NCBI GenBank assembly: GCA_003151825.1
Contig: PLYO01000013.1
Location: 33,161 to 97,160, forward strand
DNA length: 64,000 nt
DNA from: Ignavibacteriota bacterium
GTDB taxonomy: Bacteria; Bacteroidota; Ignavibacteria; Palsa-1295
Direction: 5' to 3'
Below the pieces are notes generated by a model that was not told the origin of the DNA, ran no database searches, and saw nothing but the letters and a program-made list of their open reading frames with translations. Made by a program: the position numbers and the translations under genes. Of the stretch, positions 9,103 to 17,578 are shown piece by piece (positions within the stretch are counted from its first letter, which is position 1; the number at the start of each line of letters is the position of its first letter).

Positions 9103-9196
9103 TTGTCTGAACCCTGATTTTAAGAGATTTCTAAGATTTATGAGATAGGAAAACGCCTTGAGGGAGGAGATAATGCCAAAGGCTCATCCTCATTAC

Positions 9197-9331
9197 GTCA
9201 TTGCGAGGAGCATTCCGCGACCGGAGGGAGCGGAATGCGACGAAGCAATCCCTTGAGATTGCGCTGTAACTCATTAGATTGCTTCGTCGAGCTTGAGAGG
9301 CTATCGCCTCTCAAGCTCTTCTCGCAATGAC
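9197..9331. repeat. palindromic GTCATTGCGAGGAG element, copy 1
   Basis: The ends are inverted (GTCATTGCGAGGAG at 9197 and its near reverse complement CTTCTCGCAATGAC at 9318-9331), as are inner arms GACGAAGCAATC and GATTGCTTCGTC. A perfect 12-base hairpin (GAGCTTGAGAGG / CCTCTCAAGCTC) sits at 9289-9318. A second copy is at 49564-49698. This fills most of the 300-base gap between nuoA and the cyclophilin gene; no gene is seen there. Confidence 0.8.
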
Positions 9332-9351
9332 GATAAAAATAATCTTCCAAA

Positions 9352-9382
9352 TAAAAAAGGCCGCGAATGTTCGCGGCCTTTT
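9352..9382 (-). terminator. Rho-independent terminator of the cyclophilin gene
   Basis: Perfect 9-base stem GGCCGCGAA / TTCGCGGCC with a two-base centre, flanked by A-runs on the left that read as a T-run on the minus strand (CCTTTTTTATTT). It lies 22 bases after the cyclophilin stop. Confidence 0.85.
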
Positions 9383-9403
9383 GTAAAACAAAATCGCGAG
9401 CGA

Positions 9404-10060
9404 TTAGTCGTTTTCGACGTACATCTTATACACTTCAGCTGCCCTGCCGGGGTTCGTCCCTTGCGGCTTGCCGGTGACATCCGGAAGGTTCACAATTTTA
9501 TCCACGACATCCATGCCGTCGGTCACCTGACCGAAGACGGTGTATTGCTTATCCAAGAACCCGGCGTCGGCAACGCAGATGAAGAACTGGCAGGACGCCG
9601 AATTCGGGTCGTTGGTTCGCGCCATCGAAAGGATGCCGCGCGAATGATGAATCTCGTTGAATTCGGCCATGAGCCGGTTCGTGCCGTTGTTGCCCGTTCC
9701 GTCGTTCGAATAATCGTTATCCTTCGTATTCGGATCGCCGCCCTGGATCATAAATCCGGGAATGACGCGATGAAAATACGTCGAATCGTAAAAATGGGTG
9801 TTGGCAAGATTGATGATGTTCGCGACATGATTCGGCGCGACCTTCTCGAAAAGCTGGAGCTTGATCGTCCCCTGCTTCGTGACGATCACCAGCCGGCGCT
9901 TCGGGTGCGAGGTGTATTGATCGAGCTTCGTGCCGGTGATCGGCGGTTTGTACGTCGGGCCTGTACCCATGATGGTTGCAGCGTTAGTGATGAAAGTTAC
10001 CCCGGCAGCGAGTACGATAGCCGCCGCGAGCGTTATGGTATGGTTGAATTTTTTGTTCAT
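9404..10060 (-). CDS. exported peptidyl-prolyl cis-trans isomerase, cyclophilin type
   Basis: 218 residues. An N-terminal signal peptide (hydrophobic TITLAAAIVLAAGVTFITNA) is followed by a cyclophilin domain from about residue 55. Active-site sequence FHRVIPGFMIQGGD contains the catalytic Arg, with Phe and Gln of the family; later QFFI and YTVFGQVTDGMDVV are present. The tryptophan that confers cyclosporin binding in human CypA is replaced (GFLDKQYTVFG), usual in bacteria. Expected in the periplasm as a proline isomerase for folding exported proteins. It stands alone, with a terminator just downstream. Confidence 0.92.
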   Translation of the reverse strand: MNKKFNHTITLAAAIVLAAGVTFITNAATIMGTGPTYKPPITGTKLDQYTSHPKRRLVIVTKQGTIKLQLFEKVAPNHVANIINLANTHFYDSTYFHRVIPGFMIQGGDPNTKDNDYSNDGTGNNGTNRLMAEFNEIHHSRGILSMARTNDPNSASCQFFICVADAGFLDKQYTVFGQVTDGMDVVDKIVNLPDVTGKPQGTNPGRAAEVYKMYVEND

Positions 10061-10140
10061 GCAATGCTATGGATTAAACGAGAAAAATCAAACGTTAGAA
10101 AATACTATAAGCAAAAAAACGATGTTCCGTTCCAGTTCGA

Positions 10141-10941
10141 TTATTGAATCGTAATTTCCCCACTCGGAGTGTTGTACGAGCCCGGCACCACGCTCCCATC
10201 GGGCGCGAGGAGTTGCAATTTGATGGTATGCTTGCCTTTCGAAAGCCCGTTGATATAATACGGCTGCCATTTCACGATGTCCGGCATGGCCGTGGTATCG
10301 ACCCAAAGCTTGACTTTGTAGGCATTGGGCGCGAGCGTGGCGTTCGATACGTAAAAATCGAGCAGTACCGTCGAATCCTCTCCCACTGCGTAGGTTCCCT
10401 TTGGCCGCGAGTACGTAAGTAGCGGGCCGTTCAGATTATTTGCTGGCGCGGAGCTGCTTGGTGCCGCGCCAACGTAAAACGTTCGCGTCGCAAACGCATG
10501 AGGCGATTTCATACTCTCGTGCCAGGAAAAAGATGGAAATGCGCGGATCGTGTGCATCCCCGGCGCAAGAACGCCCACGTTGAACGGCTCGCCGTTCTTG
10601 TAATTGGCCATATAAGGCTTATCGTCCACGATGACATGGATATGCTGGCCCTGCTTCGAATACGCAATCCCGAGCGTGCTATCGCCATCAGTATGGACGC
10701 CCAGATCGGTGCCCGATACCTGCATGACGATGCGGACGGAATCGACGGGATTCTTCAGCTGCTCACCCTCGCTCGGAGAGACGATGCTGAGCGAAGCATC
10801 CGGATACGCCCGCTGGGGCGCGGGGACGACGGAAACACTGCGCGTCGTATCGACCGCGGTTTGCTCCTCATGTTTGGCGCAGGAAAGAAGTACCGTCGAA
10901 AGAAGTGCGGCTCCGAAGAGCATAGAAAAAGTTTTATGCAT
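10141..10941 (-). CDS. lipoprotein of unknown function
   Basis: 266 residues. The N-terminus MHKTFSMLFGAALLSTVLLSC is a lipoprotein signal with lipobox LLSC (Cys21). The mature part has two beta-rich segments with Ig/Big-like character: residues 50-160 (SLSIVSPSEGEQLKNPVDSV, later GQHIHVIVDDKPY and APGMHTIRAF) and 175-266 (GTYAVGEDSTVLLDFYVSNA, GKHTIKLQLLAPDG). The HIHVIVDD/HTIR pattern is typical of small copper- or cell-surface-associated beta domains but I cannot assign a function. AGGAGA lies just before the ATG, and a TATTTTTG box lies upstream. Confidence 0.75.
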   Translation of the reverse strand: MHKTFSMLFGAALLSTVLLSCAKHEEQTAVDTTRSVSVVPAPQRAYPDASLSIVSPSEGEQLKNPVDSVRIVMQVSGTDLGVHTDGDSTLGIAYSKQGQHIHVIVDDKPYMANYKNGEPFNVGVLAPGMHTIRAFPSFSWHESMKSPHAFATRTFYVGAAPSSSAPANNLNGPLLTYSRPKGTYAVGEDSTVLLDFYVSNATLAPNAYKVKLWVDTTAMPDIVKWQPYYINGLSKGKHTIKLQLLAPDGSVVPGSYNTPSGEITIQ

Positions 10942-10963
10942 GATTATCTCCTATTAGTTTATA

Positions 10964-10971
10964 CAAAAATA
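10964..10971 (-). promoter_or_regulatory. candidate Bacteroidota-type promoter for the lipoprotein gene
   Basis: The minus strand reads TATTTTTG, matching the TAnnTTTG -7 box, with a TTG about 20 bases upstream, where the -33 element (TTTG) would be. It lies 23 bases before the ATG, leaving room for the AGGAGA ribosome site. Confidence 0.5.
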
Positions 10972-11037
10972 CGAAATATTGTACCGCCTACCCAAGAATA
11001 TTTGGAAATGACCCTAAATGAGTCATTTTTGATGGTT

Positions 11038-11210
11038 GTCATTAAGAAAAGGTGCTCAAAATGTGTTTTCACGGTTAATTTTCATTTGACTTTTCATTAA
11101 TTTCATAGAGAAATAGGTGCCTATTGTGTGTGCTCGGTTAATACTCATCAAACTTTTCATGAACTTATGCATCTTTTTTCTTGGAGAAATGGGTGCCCAT
11201 AACCATACCA
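11038..11210. repeat. degenerate tandem repeats of about 63 bases
   Basis: Three imperfect units start with the pattern CAT-n-AGAAAnnGGTGC (near 11040, 11104 and 11180). The first two also share CGGTTAAT...TCATnnnACTTTTCAT. A related block in opposite orientation lies at 37241-37440. The A+T-rich gap 10972-11366 holds no gene that I can see. Confidence 0.5.
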
Positions 11211-11286
11211 CCAAATATACAACATCCAAAACCCAAAAGCAAGCAAATCCGAAATTATTTTTTATTTTTCGAACGGCGGGTAACGG

Positions 11287-11335
11287 CGAACCTTCAGGTT
11301 CGGCGGATCATCACACCTGACCTGAAGGTCAGGTG
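11287..11335. repeat. two adjacent palindromes
   Basis: CGAACCTTCAGGTTCG at 11287-11302 and a 22-base palindrome at 11314-11335 with arms CACCTGACCT and AGGTCAGGTG. They share the CCTTCAGG/CCTGAAGG centre in opposite sense. They are 31 bases beyond the stop of the T9SS remnant and may serve as a terminator, although no T-run follows. Confidence 0.6.
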
Positions 11336-11366
11336 ATACACGACGGACAAAATCGGTTCAGACAAT

Positions 11367-11570
11367 TTATCTCAAATGAGCCAACGGAACCCGCTGAACA
11401 TTCCCATTCACGCGAACCAAACACTCATACATCCCTGCCGCCGCGCCGCTGGCATCCCAGGTGAAGGAATGCTCGCCAGCATCTAACTCTCCCTCGTAAA
11501 GCCGCGCAACCTCCGCGCCAAGCAGATTGACAATGCTCACTTCCCCCACACCATTTCCGAATTGAATACT
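11367..11570 (-). pseudogene. 3' remnant of a T9SS cargo gene
   Basis: About 66 residues (SIQFGNGVGEVSIVNLLGAE... to the end RVPLAHLR) form nearly a complete type A T9SS sorting domain including the AGEHSFTWDASGAAAGMYEC part. No export signal or cargo domain precedes it: the frame continues only into the 3' end of the methyltransferase gene, whose stop lies at 11569-11571. It is therefore a 5'-truncated gene cut exactly inside the sorting domain. The rest of the gene is not found on the other side of the methyltransferase gene. Confidence 0.75.
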
Positions 11571-13794
11571 ATTTTTGACCCGTAAAAAGATCAACACCTT
11601 GAGAATCATCCAGTTGCCAGTTATCATGTCCTACGCGATGTGCTAACTTTTCGAGCACGTTAAGAATGGTTTGTTTTTCGGGTGTTTTTCCATTCTTCAA
11701 AAGTGGCATAATATGAAGCACTACGTCATCGAATGATGGGTCTTCCCCCTCTAATCTTTTGCGTCGTAAAAAGGAAAGTAAATAGTAACCAACTTTAAGA
11801 TTTAGGTCAATATTAAAAGCGAATTTTGTATTTGGTTTCAGGTAAAATTTATTTGTCGTATTGTCAAATTGAAAATTGCTGAGTAAGTGTGCCGTGAGAT
11901 CGGGCACTTCTTTTTTAAGAAGATCAAGAAAGCTAAATTCAAGTCCCTTAATCGTAAGCTCATCATTAATTTGCTCCAGCGTTGCACCATGATCTCTAGC
12001 AATAATTCCCTCGATGGTTTGCTGGATAATCTCGGCAATTTTTTCACCAAGAGCAACCTTCATTATTGTTCTTGGATTTTTTACCTTGCGAAAATGTAGA
12101 ATGAGTTGACCGTGAAGAACGGTAAACGGCTTCTGCCTCTTCTTGAACGAAGATTGTCCGCTTTTTTGGGGAACAGCGGCTACATATTCGAAGCCAACCC
12201 GCTCTGCGGCTTGGACGATAATATAGAAATATGCTTGATCTTTGTGTGCAAATACAAAGCTCATCCACCTATCATATTTGAGTTTTCGAAACATTTGCTC
12301 CAACGATTGATAGAGTAGATCGGAATAAGATTCCCGTGTCAATTCGTGCTCCCCACCCTCAATCGCTTCCATTTTGTAGGTTTGCTCCGTTACCTTAAAA
12401 CCGAGCCACGCATTCCAAAAAAGCGAGAGATCCAGGTATGGGATCTTTGACCCATAGGGATGATCGGTATAGATATAATCCACGCTCTCATCTGGAACGA
12501 AAGAAAGATCGGTTGCGCTTCCGTTTTTGACTATTGCAGTTCGTGCCTCTTCTTCAGAAAGAACCGAAAATATGTCTGCTTTTGCCGTCAAGAGCCGTCT
12601 TAGCTTTCCTTCGAATATCTTCATCAATTCCATTTTTCCAGGATCGGGCGCAATACGAAAACGATAATAACGGAATGCGCTACTATCACCACCACCCTCA
12701 GATTTGGTATAATGGAACGTAAGATTATACTTATTAAGCGTACTGGAAAATGCAAGGAGTAGTTGAGATCGTACAGGTTCTTTTAATTTTGCTATGAGCG
12801 CACGTAAGAGAGCGAGATTCGCAAGCTGTTCTTCGCTGAACAATTCGTGTAGGTACTTAACATCCGCGTTTCCCATAAGTCTTACTTTCTTGGGATAAAA
12901 ATGCGAAGCGAGAATTCGTTTTCTGTCCTTCGAGGTGTGAGGTTTGTACCTCTCGTATTCTTGTTGGACTTTCTCAAAGGCGGAAATTATTCGCGACCCT
13001 TGAACAGGCTCAATCAATGTACGAACGATAAAATTTGCTAATGGATTAATGTCAACTTGTATAGCTTGCCGATGTTGCATGATGGCTTCGATCATTGTTA
13101 CACCGCTCCCTCCGAAGGGGTCAAGAACCATATCTCCTGGATTGGTGAAGTTTATGATGTGAGCCTGAACCACTTCCCATGCCTGTTTAGTAAAATAAGC
13201 ATGAACTCCAAAATGTCGTGCAGCCGCCTGCTTTTTAACGTTGAGAATTTCAACAAGCGGTTTCCGTGTCGAATAACCGGTTTCTGATTTCGATACAACC
13301 CGTGATGGCTGTTCTACTCCGAATGCACTGGGTGAAAGTAATGCACGAAGTTCTTTTTCGTGTTCCGCAATCTCAGAGAGAAGAAAATATAAAACCGGAG
13401 CGTTACTGTCCACCCTAAAAACAATGAACTCGTTTCCGTTACAAAGCCCATAGAGTGGAGCGCGAATCTCAGGATGTATAGCATAAAAATAAGCCTGTTC
13501 CCGATTCGGCCCGGTTTTTATCTCTTCATTTGGAGCCTTTGCATCAAGCACAAAGACGTTTTTACCGTTGACAGTAAGAAGATAGTCCGGGATGCTCGTT
13601 AGCTGTCTTTCGCTCGTCCCTACGCGAACAAAAGGATGTTGGACATTCACACTGCGACGAATAAGAGCTTTCCCACGAAGTTTATAGCCAAGCGCGGTTA
13701 AGATTGGATGAACTAACTCCTCTCGCACGGAATCCTCTTTGAACTCAGGTTCTTTAAGGAGTGAGAAATCGAAATCCTGAAACAGCGTATTCAT
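11569..13794 (-). CDS. restriction-modification protein: nuclease domain fused to DNA methyltransferase
   Basis: 741 residues. Residues 15-150 look like an HsdR-N type PD-(D/E)xK nuclease: SIPDYLL followed by VFVLDAKAP (about residue 80), which gives the D...D-x-K catalytic pattern. From about residue 190 comes an amino-methyltransferase: SAM-binding motif VLDPFGGSGVT near residue 227 and a motif IV at about residue 440 that reads YTDHPYG where the family has DPPY. Motif I precedes IV. The C-terminal 150 residues are helical and of unknown role. This arrangement suggests a single-chain type IIG-like enzyme or a solitary methylase; the His in motif IV may affect activity. It abuts a T9SS gene remnant, which suggests acquisition by insertion. 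A TATTTTTG box lies four bases before the ATG. Confidence 0.82.
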   Translation of the reverse strand: MNTLFQDFDFSLLKEPEFKEDSVREELVHPILTALGYKLRGKALIRRSVNVQHPFVRVGTSERQLTSIPDYLLTVNGKNVFVLDAKAPNEEIKTGPNREQAYFYAIHPEIRAPLYGLCNGNEFIVFRVDSNAPVLYFLLSEIAEHEKELRALLSPSAFGVEQPSRVVSKSETGYSTRKPLVEILNVKKQAAARHFGVHAYFTKQAWEVVQAHIINFTNPGDMVLDPFGGSGVTMIEAIMQHRQAIQVDINPLANFIVRTLIEPVQGSRIISAFEKVQQEYERYKPHTSKDRKRILASHFYPKKVRLMGNADVKYLHELFSEEQLANLALLRALIAKLKEPVRSQLLLAFSSTLNKYNLTFHYTKSEGGGDSSAFRYYRFRIAPDPGKMELMKIFEGKLRRLLTAKADIFSVLSEEEARTAIVKNGSATDLSFVPDESVDYIYTDHPYGSKIPYLDLSLFWNAWLGFKVTEQTYKMEAIEGGEHELTRESYSDLLYQSLEQMFRKLKYDRWMSFVFAHKDQAYFYIIVQAAERVGFEYVAAVPQKSGQSSFKKRQKPFTVLHGQLILHFRKVKNPRTIMKVALGEKIAEIIQQTIEGIIARDHGATLEQINDELTIKGLEFSFLDLLKKEVPDLTAHLLSNFQFDNTTNKFYLKPNTKFAFNIDLNLKVGYYLLSFLRRKRLEGEDPSFDDVVLHIMPLLKNGKTPEKQTILNVLEKLAHRVGHDNWQLDDSQGVDLFTGQK

Positions 13795-13798
13795 TCTA

Positions 13799-13806
13799 CA
13801 AAAATA
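13799..13806 (-). promoter_or_regulatory. candidate promoter of the methyltransferase gene, near-leaderless
   Basis: The minus strand reads TATTTTTG four bases before the ATG at 13794. If this is the -7 box, transcription would start at or within a few bases of the start codon and the mRNA would be leaderless. Confidence 0.4.
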
Positions 13807-13874
13807 CGAACTTTACTGCCCGTTTTCGAGAATTCCTTTCTTTTTTCGCAAACTAAGGGGTCGCAAACTGAAGC

Positions 13875-14102
13875 ATGCCCTCAGCTCGACTGGGGGTTTA
13901 CGCTACATCACTAGGAGGGGGTTCCGTGAACTCCATCCCTCGATCGCTTCAAAAAGCAGATCGCGACTCCACGAACGGTCGGGAACCTTGTGGCCGCTGC
14001 CGAAGAAACCGATGGACGCAAATAACGTATGGACAAACAGTGCCAAGTGACGTCATTGTAGAATCTTCCCTGCTCTGGGACAAGCTAAAGCATGTCCCAG
14101 AG
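13875..14102. other. hairpin-rich leader region before the MFS gene
   Basis: No protein-like sequence. Three hairpins are visible: CCCTCAG/CTGGGGG at 13878-13896, GGAGGGGGTTC/GAACTCCATCC with a 3-base loop at 13914-13938, and a perfect 10-base inverted repeat CTCTGGGACA/TGTCCCAGAG with a 10-base loop at 14073-14102, ending seven bases before the likely GTG start of the MFS gene. It may be a structured mRNA leader or an operator. I cannot match it to a known riboswitch. Confidence 0.4.
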
Positions 14103-14108
14103 CACATT

Positions 14109-15401
14109 GTGCGCGGGACATTTAGGTCTCTGCGCCACCGGAATTACCGGCTTTTCTTCATCGGTCAGCTTATTTCGCTGATAGGGACGTGGTTGCAAAA
14201 TACTGCGCTGGGTTGGCTTGTGTGGTCGCTGACGCACGATTCGATGATGCTTGGCATCATGAGCTTTCTTAGCTCGATCCCGGTGCTGTTCTTATCTATT
14301 TTTGCCGGCACCGTTGCCGATGAGCATCCCAAGCGGCGCATTCTCATCATTACGCAAGCGTCTGCTGGAGTGCAGGCGATACTTCTCGCGATCGCCATCT
14401 GGACGCACAGTGCGACGGTTATTGTGATCGGCGCGGCAAATTTGTTGTTGGGAATTATCACTGCGTTCGATTTGCCGACGCGGCAAGCCTTCGTCGTCGA
14501 AATGGCAAGCAAAGAGGATGTGACGAATGCGGTTGCGCTGAACTCTGCCGTGTTCAATTCTGCGCGTCTTATCGGCCCGGCATTCGCGGCGTATATTATC
14601 TTTGTGCTTTCGATCGGAATGTGTTTTTTCCTGAATGGGATTTCTTATATCGCGGTCATCATTGGGCTATTGATGATGCGTTTCGACCGCCCGCAAGTCT
14701 CCGCGCGTTTGCGCGAAGGAACGCGCGCGGGAGCGATGACGGAAGGAATTAGGTATCTTTATTCGGTTCCTCAACTTCGCTCGCTGATGTTTCTTGTGAT
14801 CGGGGTGACGCTGTTTGGATGGAGCTACATGGTCAATCTTCCGGTGGTTGCCGGAAATCTGCTTCATGGGGGCCCTTCCACGTATAGCGCGCTGCTTTCG
14901 GCCAATGGCGCGGGCGCGCTGCTTGCGGCGCTTTCGCAGGCTGCGCTGGCAGGGCGGCTTGATGCGCGTAAAATGCTCTTTGTGGGCTTGGGAGTTTTTA
15001 TTCTTGGATTATTGGGGCTTTCGTTCGCTAACACGCTTGCTGCATCGGTTGTACTTTTGGTTTTTATTGGGTGGGGCCTCATTACATTTTTTATTACCGC
15101 CAATACGACGCTTCAGCGTCGTGCTCCGGACGAACTTCGCGGCCGTGTGATGAGTATCTACTCGTTCGCATTCGCGGGTCTGGTCCCGTTTGGATCCTTG
15201 CTTGCGGGTTGGGTTGCTTCGCAGTTCGGCGTGGCAGACGCCTTCCGGCTCAATGCGTTCCTGCTTTCGTGCTTTGCAATTCCCGCATTTCTCTTCATCC
15301 GAAAGCTTCCCCGGCTGTCCGCCACGCGCGAAGAGGCCGTCCGCGAATTGCTCGTGGGCGAACAGGAGGTTTTTGAGGCGGAACAGATTTCGCGCGGATA
15401 G
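14109..15401 (+). CDS. MFS exporter, EntS/MFS_3-like
   Basis: 430 residues from GTG at 14109. The start GTFRSLRHRNYRLFFIGQLI, followed by SLIGTWLQNTALGWLVW, is the conserved beginning of the MFS_3/EntS group, and about twelve membrane segments follow. The loop after TM2 (GTVADEHPKRRILI) is the MFS motif A, and DELRGRVMSIYSFAFAG late in the protein is its second-half counterpart. The frame is open back to 13875, but those extra residues overlap the hairpin region and look non-coding. Such transporters export siderophores or small toxic compounds by proton antiport in the inner membrane; the substrate is unknown. Downstream genes follow in the same direction. Confidence 0.85.
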   Translation: MRGTFRSLRHRNYRLFFIGQLISLIGTWLQNTALGWLVWSLTHDSMMLGIMSFLSSIPVLFLSIFAGTVADEHPKRRILIITQASAGVQAILLAIAIWTHSATVIVIGAANLLLGIITAFDLPTRQAFVVEMASKEDVTNAVALNSAVFNSARLIGPAFAAYIIFVLSIGMCFFLNGISYIAVIIGLLMMRFDRPQVSARLREGTRAGAMTEGIRYLYSVPQLRSLMFLVIGVTLFGWSYMVNLPVVAGNLLHGGPSTYSALLSANGAGALLAALSQAALAGRLDARKMLFVGLGVFILGLLGLSFANTLAASVVLLVFIGWGLITFFITANTTLQRRAPDELRGRVMSIYSFAFAGLVPFGSLLAGWVASQFGVADAFRLNAFLLSCFAIPAFLFIRKLPRLSATREEAVRELLVGEQEVFEAEQISRG

Positions 15402-15441
15402 GCTTTGATAGACCGTACATTGCCGCCACACGCAGCCCATC

Positions 15442-15852
15442 ATGATTGCCTTTCTGCTATTACGAGGGAAAGAATTCAGCTTACCCGATGACGTGAGCGC
15501 CGCGATCATTGGCCTTTTCTTTGGCCTGATCTGTGGCCTGTTTTATTATCAGCACTATCAAAAGCCCTATTTCTGGGCCTTTTCGCTCGCGGGTGGACTG
15601 GTATTCACGCTCCTGTCGCATGCCATTTTTTTGAAGGAGTTTACCGTCGATGACGCGAGTGGGATTCAGCTTACGATTGCGTCTTTTGCAATCCCGTTTG
15701 CGCTCACGTTGGCGCTGAATCACGGCCTGTATTATTTAAAGCGAAACAAACGCAAACGGCGGCCGAGACGGCGGGAGACCGATTCCTTTTTCGAGATGCC
15801 GGCTTCCAGCGACGCCTTGCGCGCAAATGAAACAGGAGAGGATGTCGCATAA
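15442..15852 (+). CDS. small membrane protein of unknown function
   Basis: 136 residues with three likely membrane segments (about 20-36, 46-62 and 76-96) and a very basic tail (YLKRNKRKRRPRRR, residues 98-111) that should stay in the cytoplasm. No family recognised. It lies 40 bases after the MFS gene and its stop nearly touches the next ATG (one base between), suggesting a three-gene unit. Confidence 0.6.
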   Translation: MIAFLLLRGKEFSLPDDVSAAIIGLFFGLICGLFYYQHYQKPYFWAFSLAGGLVFTLLSHAIFLKEFTVDDASGIQLTIASFAIPFALTLALNHGLYYLKRNKRKRRPRRRETDSFFEMPASSDALRANETGEDVA

Positions 15853-15853
15853 G

Positions 15854-16210
15854 ATGAAATACCTGCTCCCCATTTTGCTATCCACGCTGTTCGCCGGATG
15901 TTCCGTAGCTCCGGCGATTCAGGAGCGAATGATTATCGCGCCGCACGCCATCGTTTTTCCATCGTCCACTTCGGATTCAGCGGTCTCGATTACCCACTCC
16001 TGCACGTGCCCATTCTCGTGGAACGCCACTATTTCGCCGTCCATCGATACGGCGTGGCTTACCTTCCAAACATCCATGACGGGCGATAAATCGGACGTGC
16101 CCATTTCCATCCATCGGTCACTTCTGACTGCGGACACTAATCGGGCCACGATTCTGATTCTCTCGAATAGTTATGGGAATGATTCCATTGCGGTAACGGC
16201 GATTCGATAA
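15854..16210 (+). CDS. small lipoprotein with BACON-like beta domain
   Basis: 118 residues. MKYLLPILLSTLFAGC is a lipoprotein signal (lipobox LFAGC, Cys16). The remaining about 90 residues have the look of a BACON or similar Ig-like domain: paired beta strands, SWNATISPSIDTAWLTF, then ATILILSNSYGND near the end. The frame is open upstream to 15827, but those codons overlap the preceding gene and lack a signal. Function unknown. Confidence 0.65.
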   Translation: MKYLLPILLSTLFAGCSVAPAIQERMIIAPHAIVFPSSTSDSAVSITHSCTCPFSWNATISPSIDTAWLTFQTSMTGDKSDVPISIHRSLLTADTNRATILILSNSYGNDSIAVTAIR

Positions 16211-16211
16211 G

Positions 16212-16937
16212 TTATTCGAGCATTGCTCTCACGCGCCGTTCTGCTTCTGTCATGAGGCGGACTTCCTCGGCGCGCTCGGAGGAGGTGGATTCGAGCCGAA
16301 TTTCGTTTGGATAAATGGGTTCGCCAATTCTGATTTCAGCCCGGCATCCCCATCGCGGAAGCCATTTATTGCGCGGCAAAATGTGATACGAGCCAATGAT
16401 TGCCACGGGTAACACCGGCACCTTCGATTCCACTGCTAAATGAAACGCGCCGCGCTTGAAATGCTGCATGGCGCCGTCGGCCGTTCGCGTCCCTTCGGGA
16501 AAAAAGAGAACGGATGCGCCATCGCAAATTCGTTCCACGGCACGACGGATCATACGCGCAGCATGCTTGGGATTCGAGCGATCGAGAATGAGAAACGGCC
16601 CGACCAGCAGCGCCCAGCCCCAGATAGGAATGCGCGTTAGCGAGCTGCGCAGCGTCAGCCGAAGATTGTCCGGAATATAGGCGAGCAGGATAGGGATGTC
16701 CATATAACTCGAGTGATTCGCGGCATAGACGTAGTTTTGTCCCGGCTGAATATGTTCCGCGCCGCGAAGCTGAACCCGAATACCGAACGAGAGGAGACAC
16801 GATTTGCTCCATAGCCGCGCGAGCCAAAGATATGTTTTACCGCTCCGATCGACGAGCGCGGCGATCACGGAGAAGACCGAGCAGACGACCGTCGAGACGA
16901 GGAACAGTCCCGCGCCCAAAATGGAGAGCAAGATCAC
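16212..16937 (-). CDS. 1-acyl-sn-glycerol-3-phosphate acyltransferase (PlsC-like)
   Basis: 241 residues. The acyltransferase motif H-x4-D is present as ANHSSYMDIP (about residues 74-83) and the substrate-binding motif as FFPEGTRT (about residues 146-153). The N-terminal 30 residues are a membrane anchor. It adds a second acyl chain to lysophosphatidate in phospholipid synthesis at the inner membrane. The start is GTG at 16937, overlapping the upstream stop by four bases (GTGA), so coupled translation is likely. It is the last gene of a ZIP/unknown/PlsC operon. Confidence 0.9.
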   Translation of the reverse strand: MILLSILGAGLFLVSTVVCSVFSVIAALVDRSGKTYLWLARLWSKSCLLSFGIRVQLRGAEHIQPGQNYVYAANHSSYMDIPILLAYIPDNLRLTLRSSLTRIPIWGWALLVGPFLILDRSNPKHAARMIRRAVERICDGASVLFFPEGTRTADGAMQHFKRGAFHLAVESKVPVLPVAIIGSYHILPRNKWLPRWGCRAEIRIGEPIYPNEIRLESTSSERAEEVRLMTEAERRVRAMLE

Positions 16938-17578
16938 TGTAGCGATTCCAATCCCTTCAAGTCCACCTGCTCGGCAATGCGGCGGACTTCGTTGATGTTA
17001 TCCGCGCCGTCCTCGACAATCGAGACGACAAAGCGGCTTCCCGGAAAGAGCGTGATCTCTCCGTGTGGCTCTTTTTTCTCCATGGACTCAACGGCCCGGC
17101 AACCGGCAATGGTAGTCGTTTCCGTGCGTTCGTCGTTGTTATCGTCGAGATACGTTCCTTTGAATTTTTGCCACGGATCGTAGAGGTAGGGGACGTACGC
17201 AAAATCGTCGACCTGGACTTTCAGTTTTTTCGTTCCCATGACAAAATTTTGCGCGACGCGCGAGCGGTTGAAATTGTCGCGTACCTGAATTTCTTTTTGC
17301 AGCTCGCCCTGCGGCGTCCAACCTGGCAGCTTCGGAAGAAACGCTTGTAGCCGGTTGGGTTCGATGGCTTTTGCCATCGGCGGAAGATTAGACTGCGTGG
17401 TATCGGTTTTGGCTTGCGTGGTATCTTTCGGAGGCGATTTCATTCCCACGGTATCGCTCGACGCCCGGAGGGTATCTAAGGCCATAGGAAGCGGTTCATT
17501 GCGGCGGCATCCGTCCGACGGGACCCATACGACCCATAGTATGAATGCGAAAAGCCCATATCGACTAAAGTATCTCAT
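16934..17578 (-). CDS. exported protein of unknown function
   Basis: 214 residues from the ATG at 17578, which overlaps the ZIP gene stop (ATGA). The N-terminus RYFSRYGLFAFILWVVW is a signal or anchor, with a Cys at residue 25 (SDGC) that may be a weak lipobox. Residues 35-70 are Thr/Asp-rich (DTTQAKTDTTQSN), probably a linker. A folded domain of about 130 residues follows (LPGWTPQGELQKEIQVRDNF, later AYVPYLYDPWQKFKGTY and AGCRAVESMEKK). No family assigned. Position between a metal transporter and PlsC gives no firm clue. Confidence 0.65.
   Translation of the reverse strand: MRYFSRYGLFAFILWVVWVPSDGCRRNEPLPMALDTLRASSDTVGMKSPPKDTTQAKTDTTQSNLPPMAKAIEPNRLQAFLPKLPGWTPQGELQKEIQVRDNFNRSRVAQNFVMGTKKLKVQVDDFAYVPYLYDPWQKFKGTYLDDNNDERTETTTIAGCRAVESMEKKEPHGEITLFPGSRFVVSIVEDGADNINEVRRIAEQVDLKGLESLQ

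Noticed and set aside
13875..14102. tmRNA, SRP RNA or RNase P RNA gene
   Set aside because: I looked for the tag sequence, T-arm and conserved core motifs on both strands and did not find them.
13875..14108. N-terminal extension of the MFS protein
   Set aside because: The residues are Arg/Ser/Gly-rich without similarity to the family and overlap strong hairpins; the normal start of the family follows the GTG at 14109.
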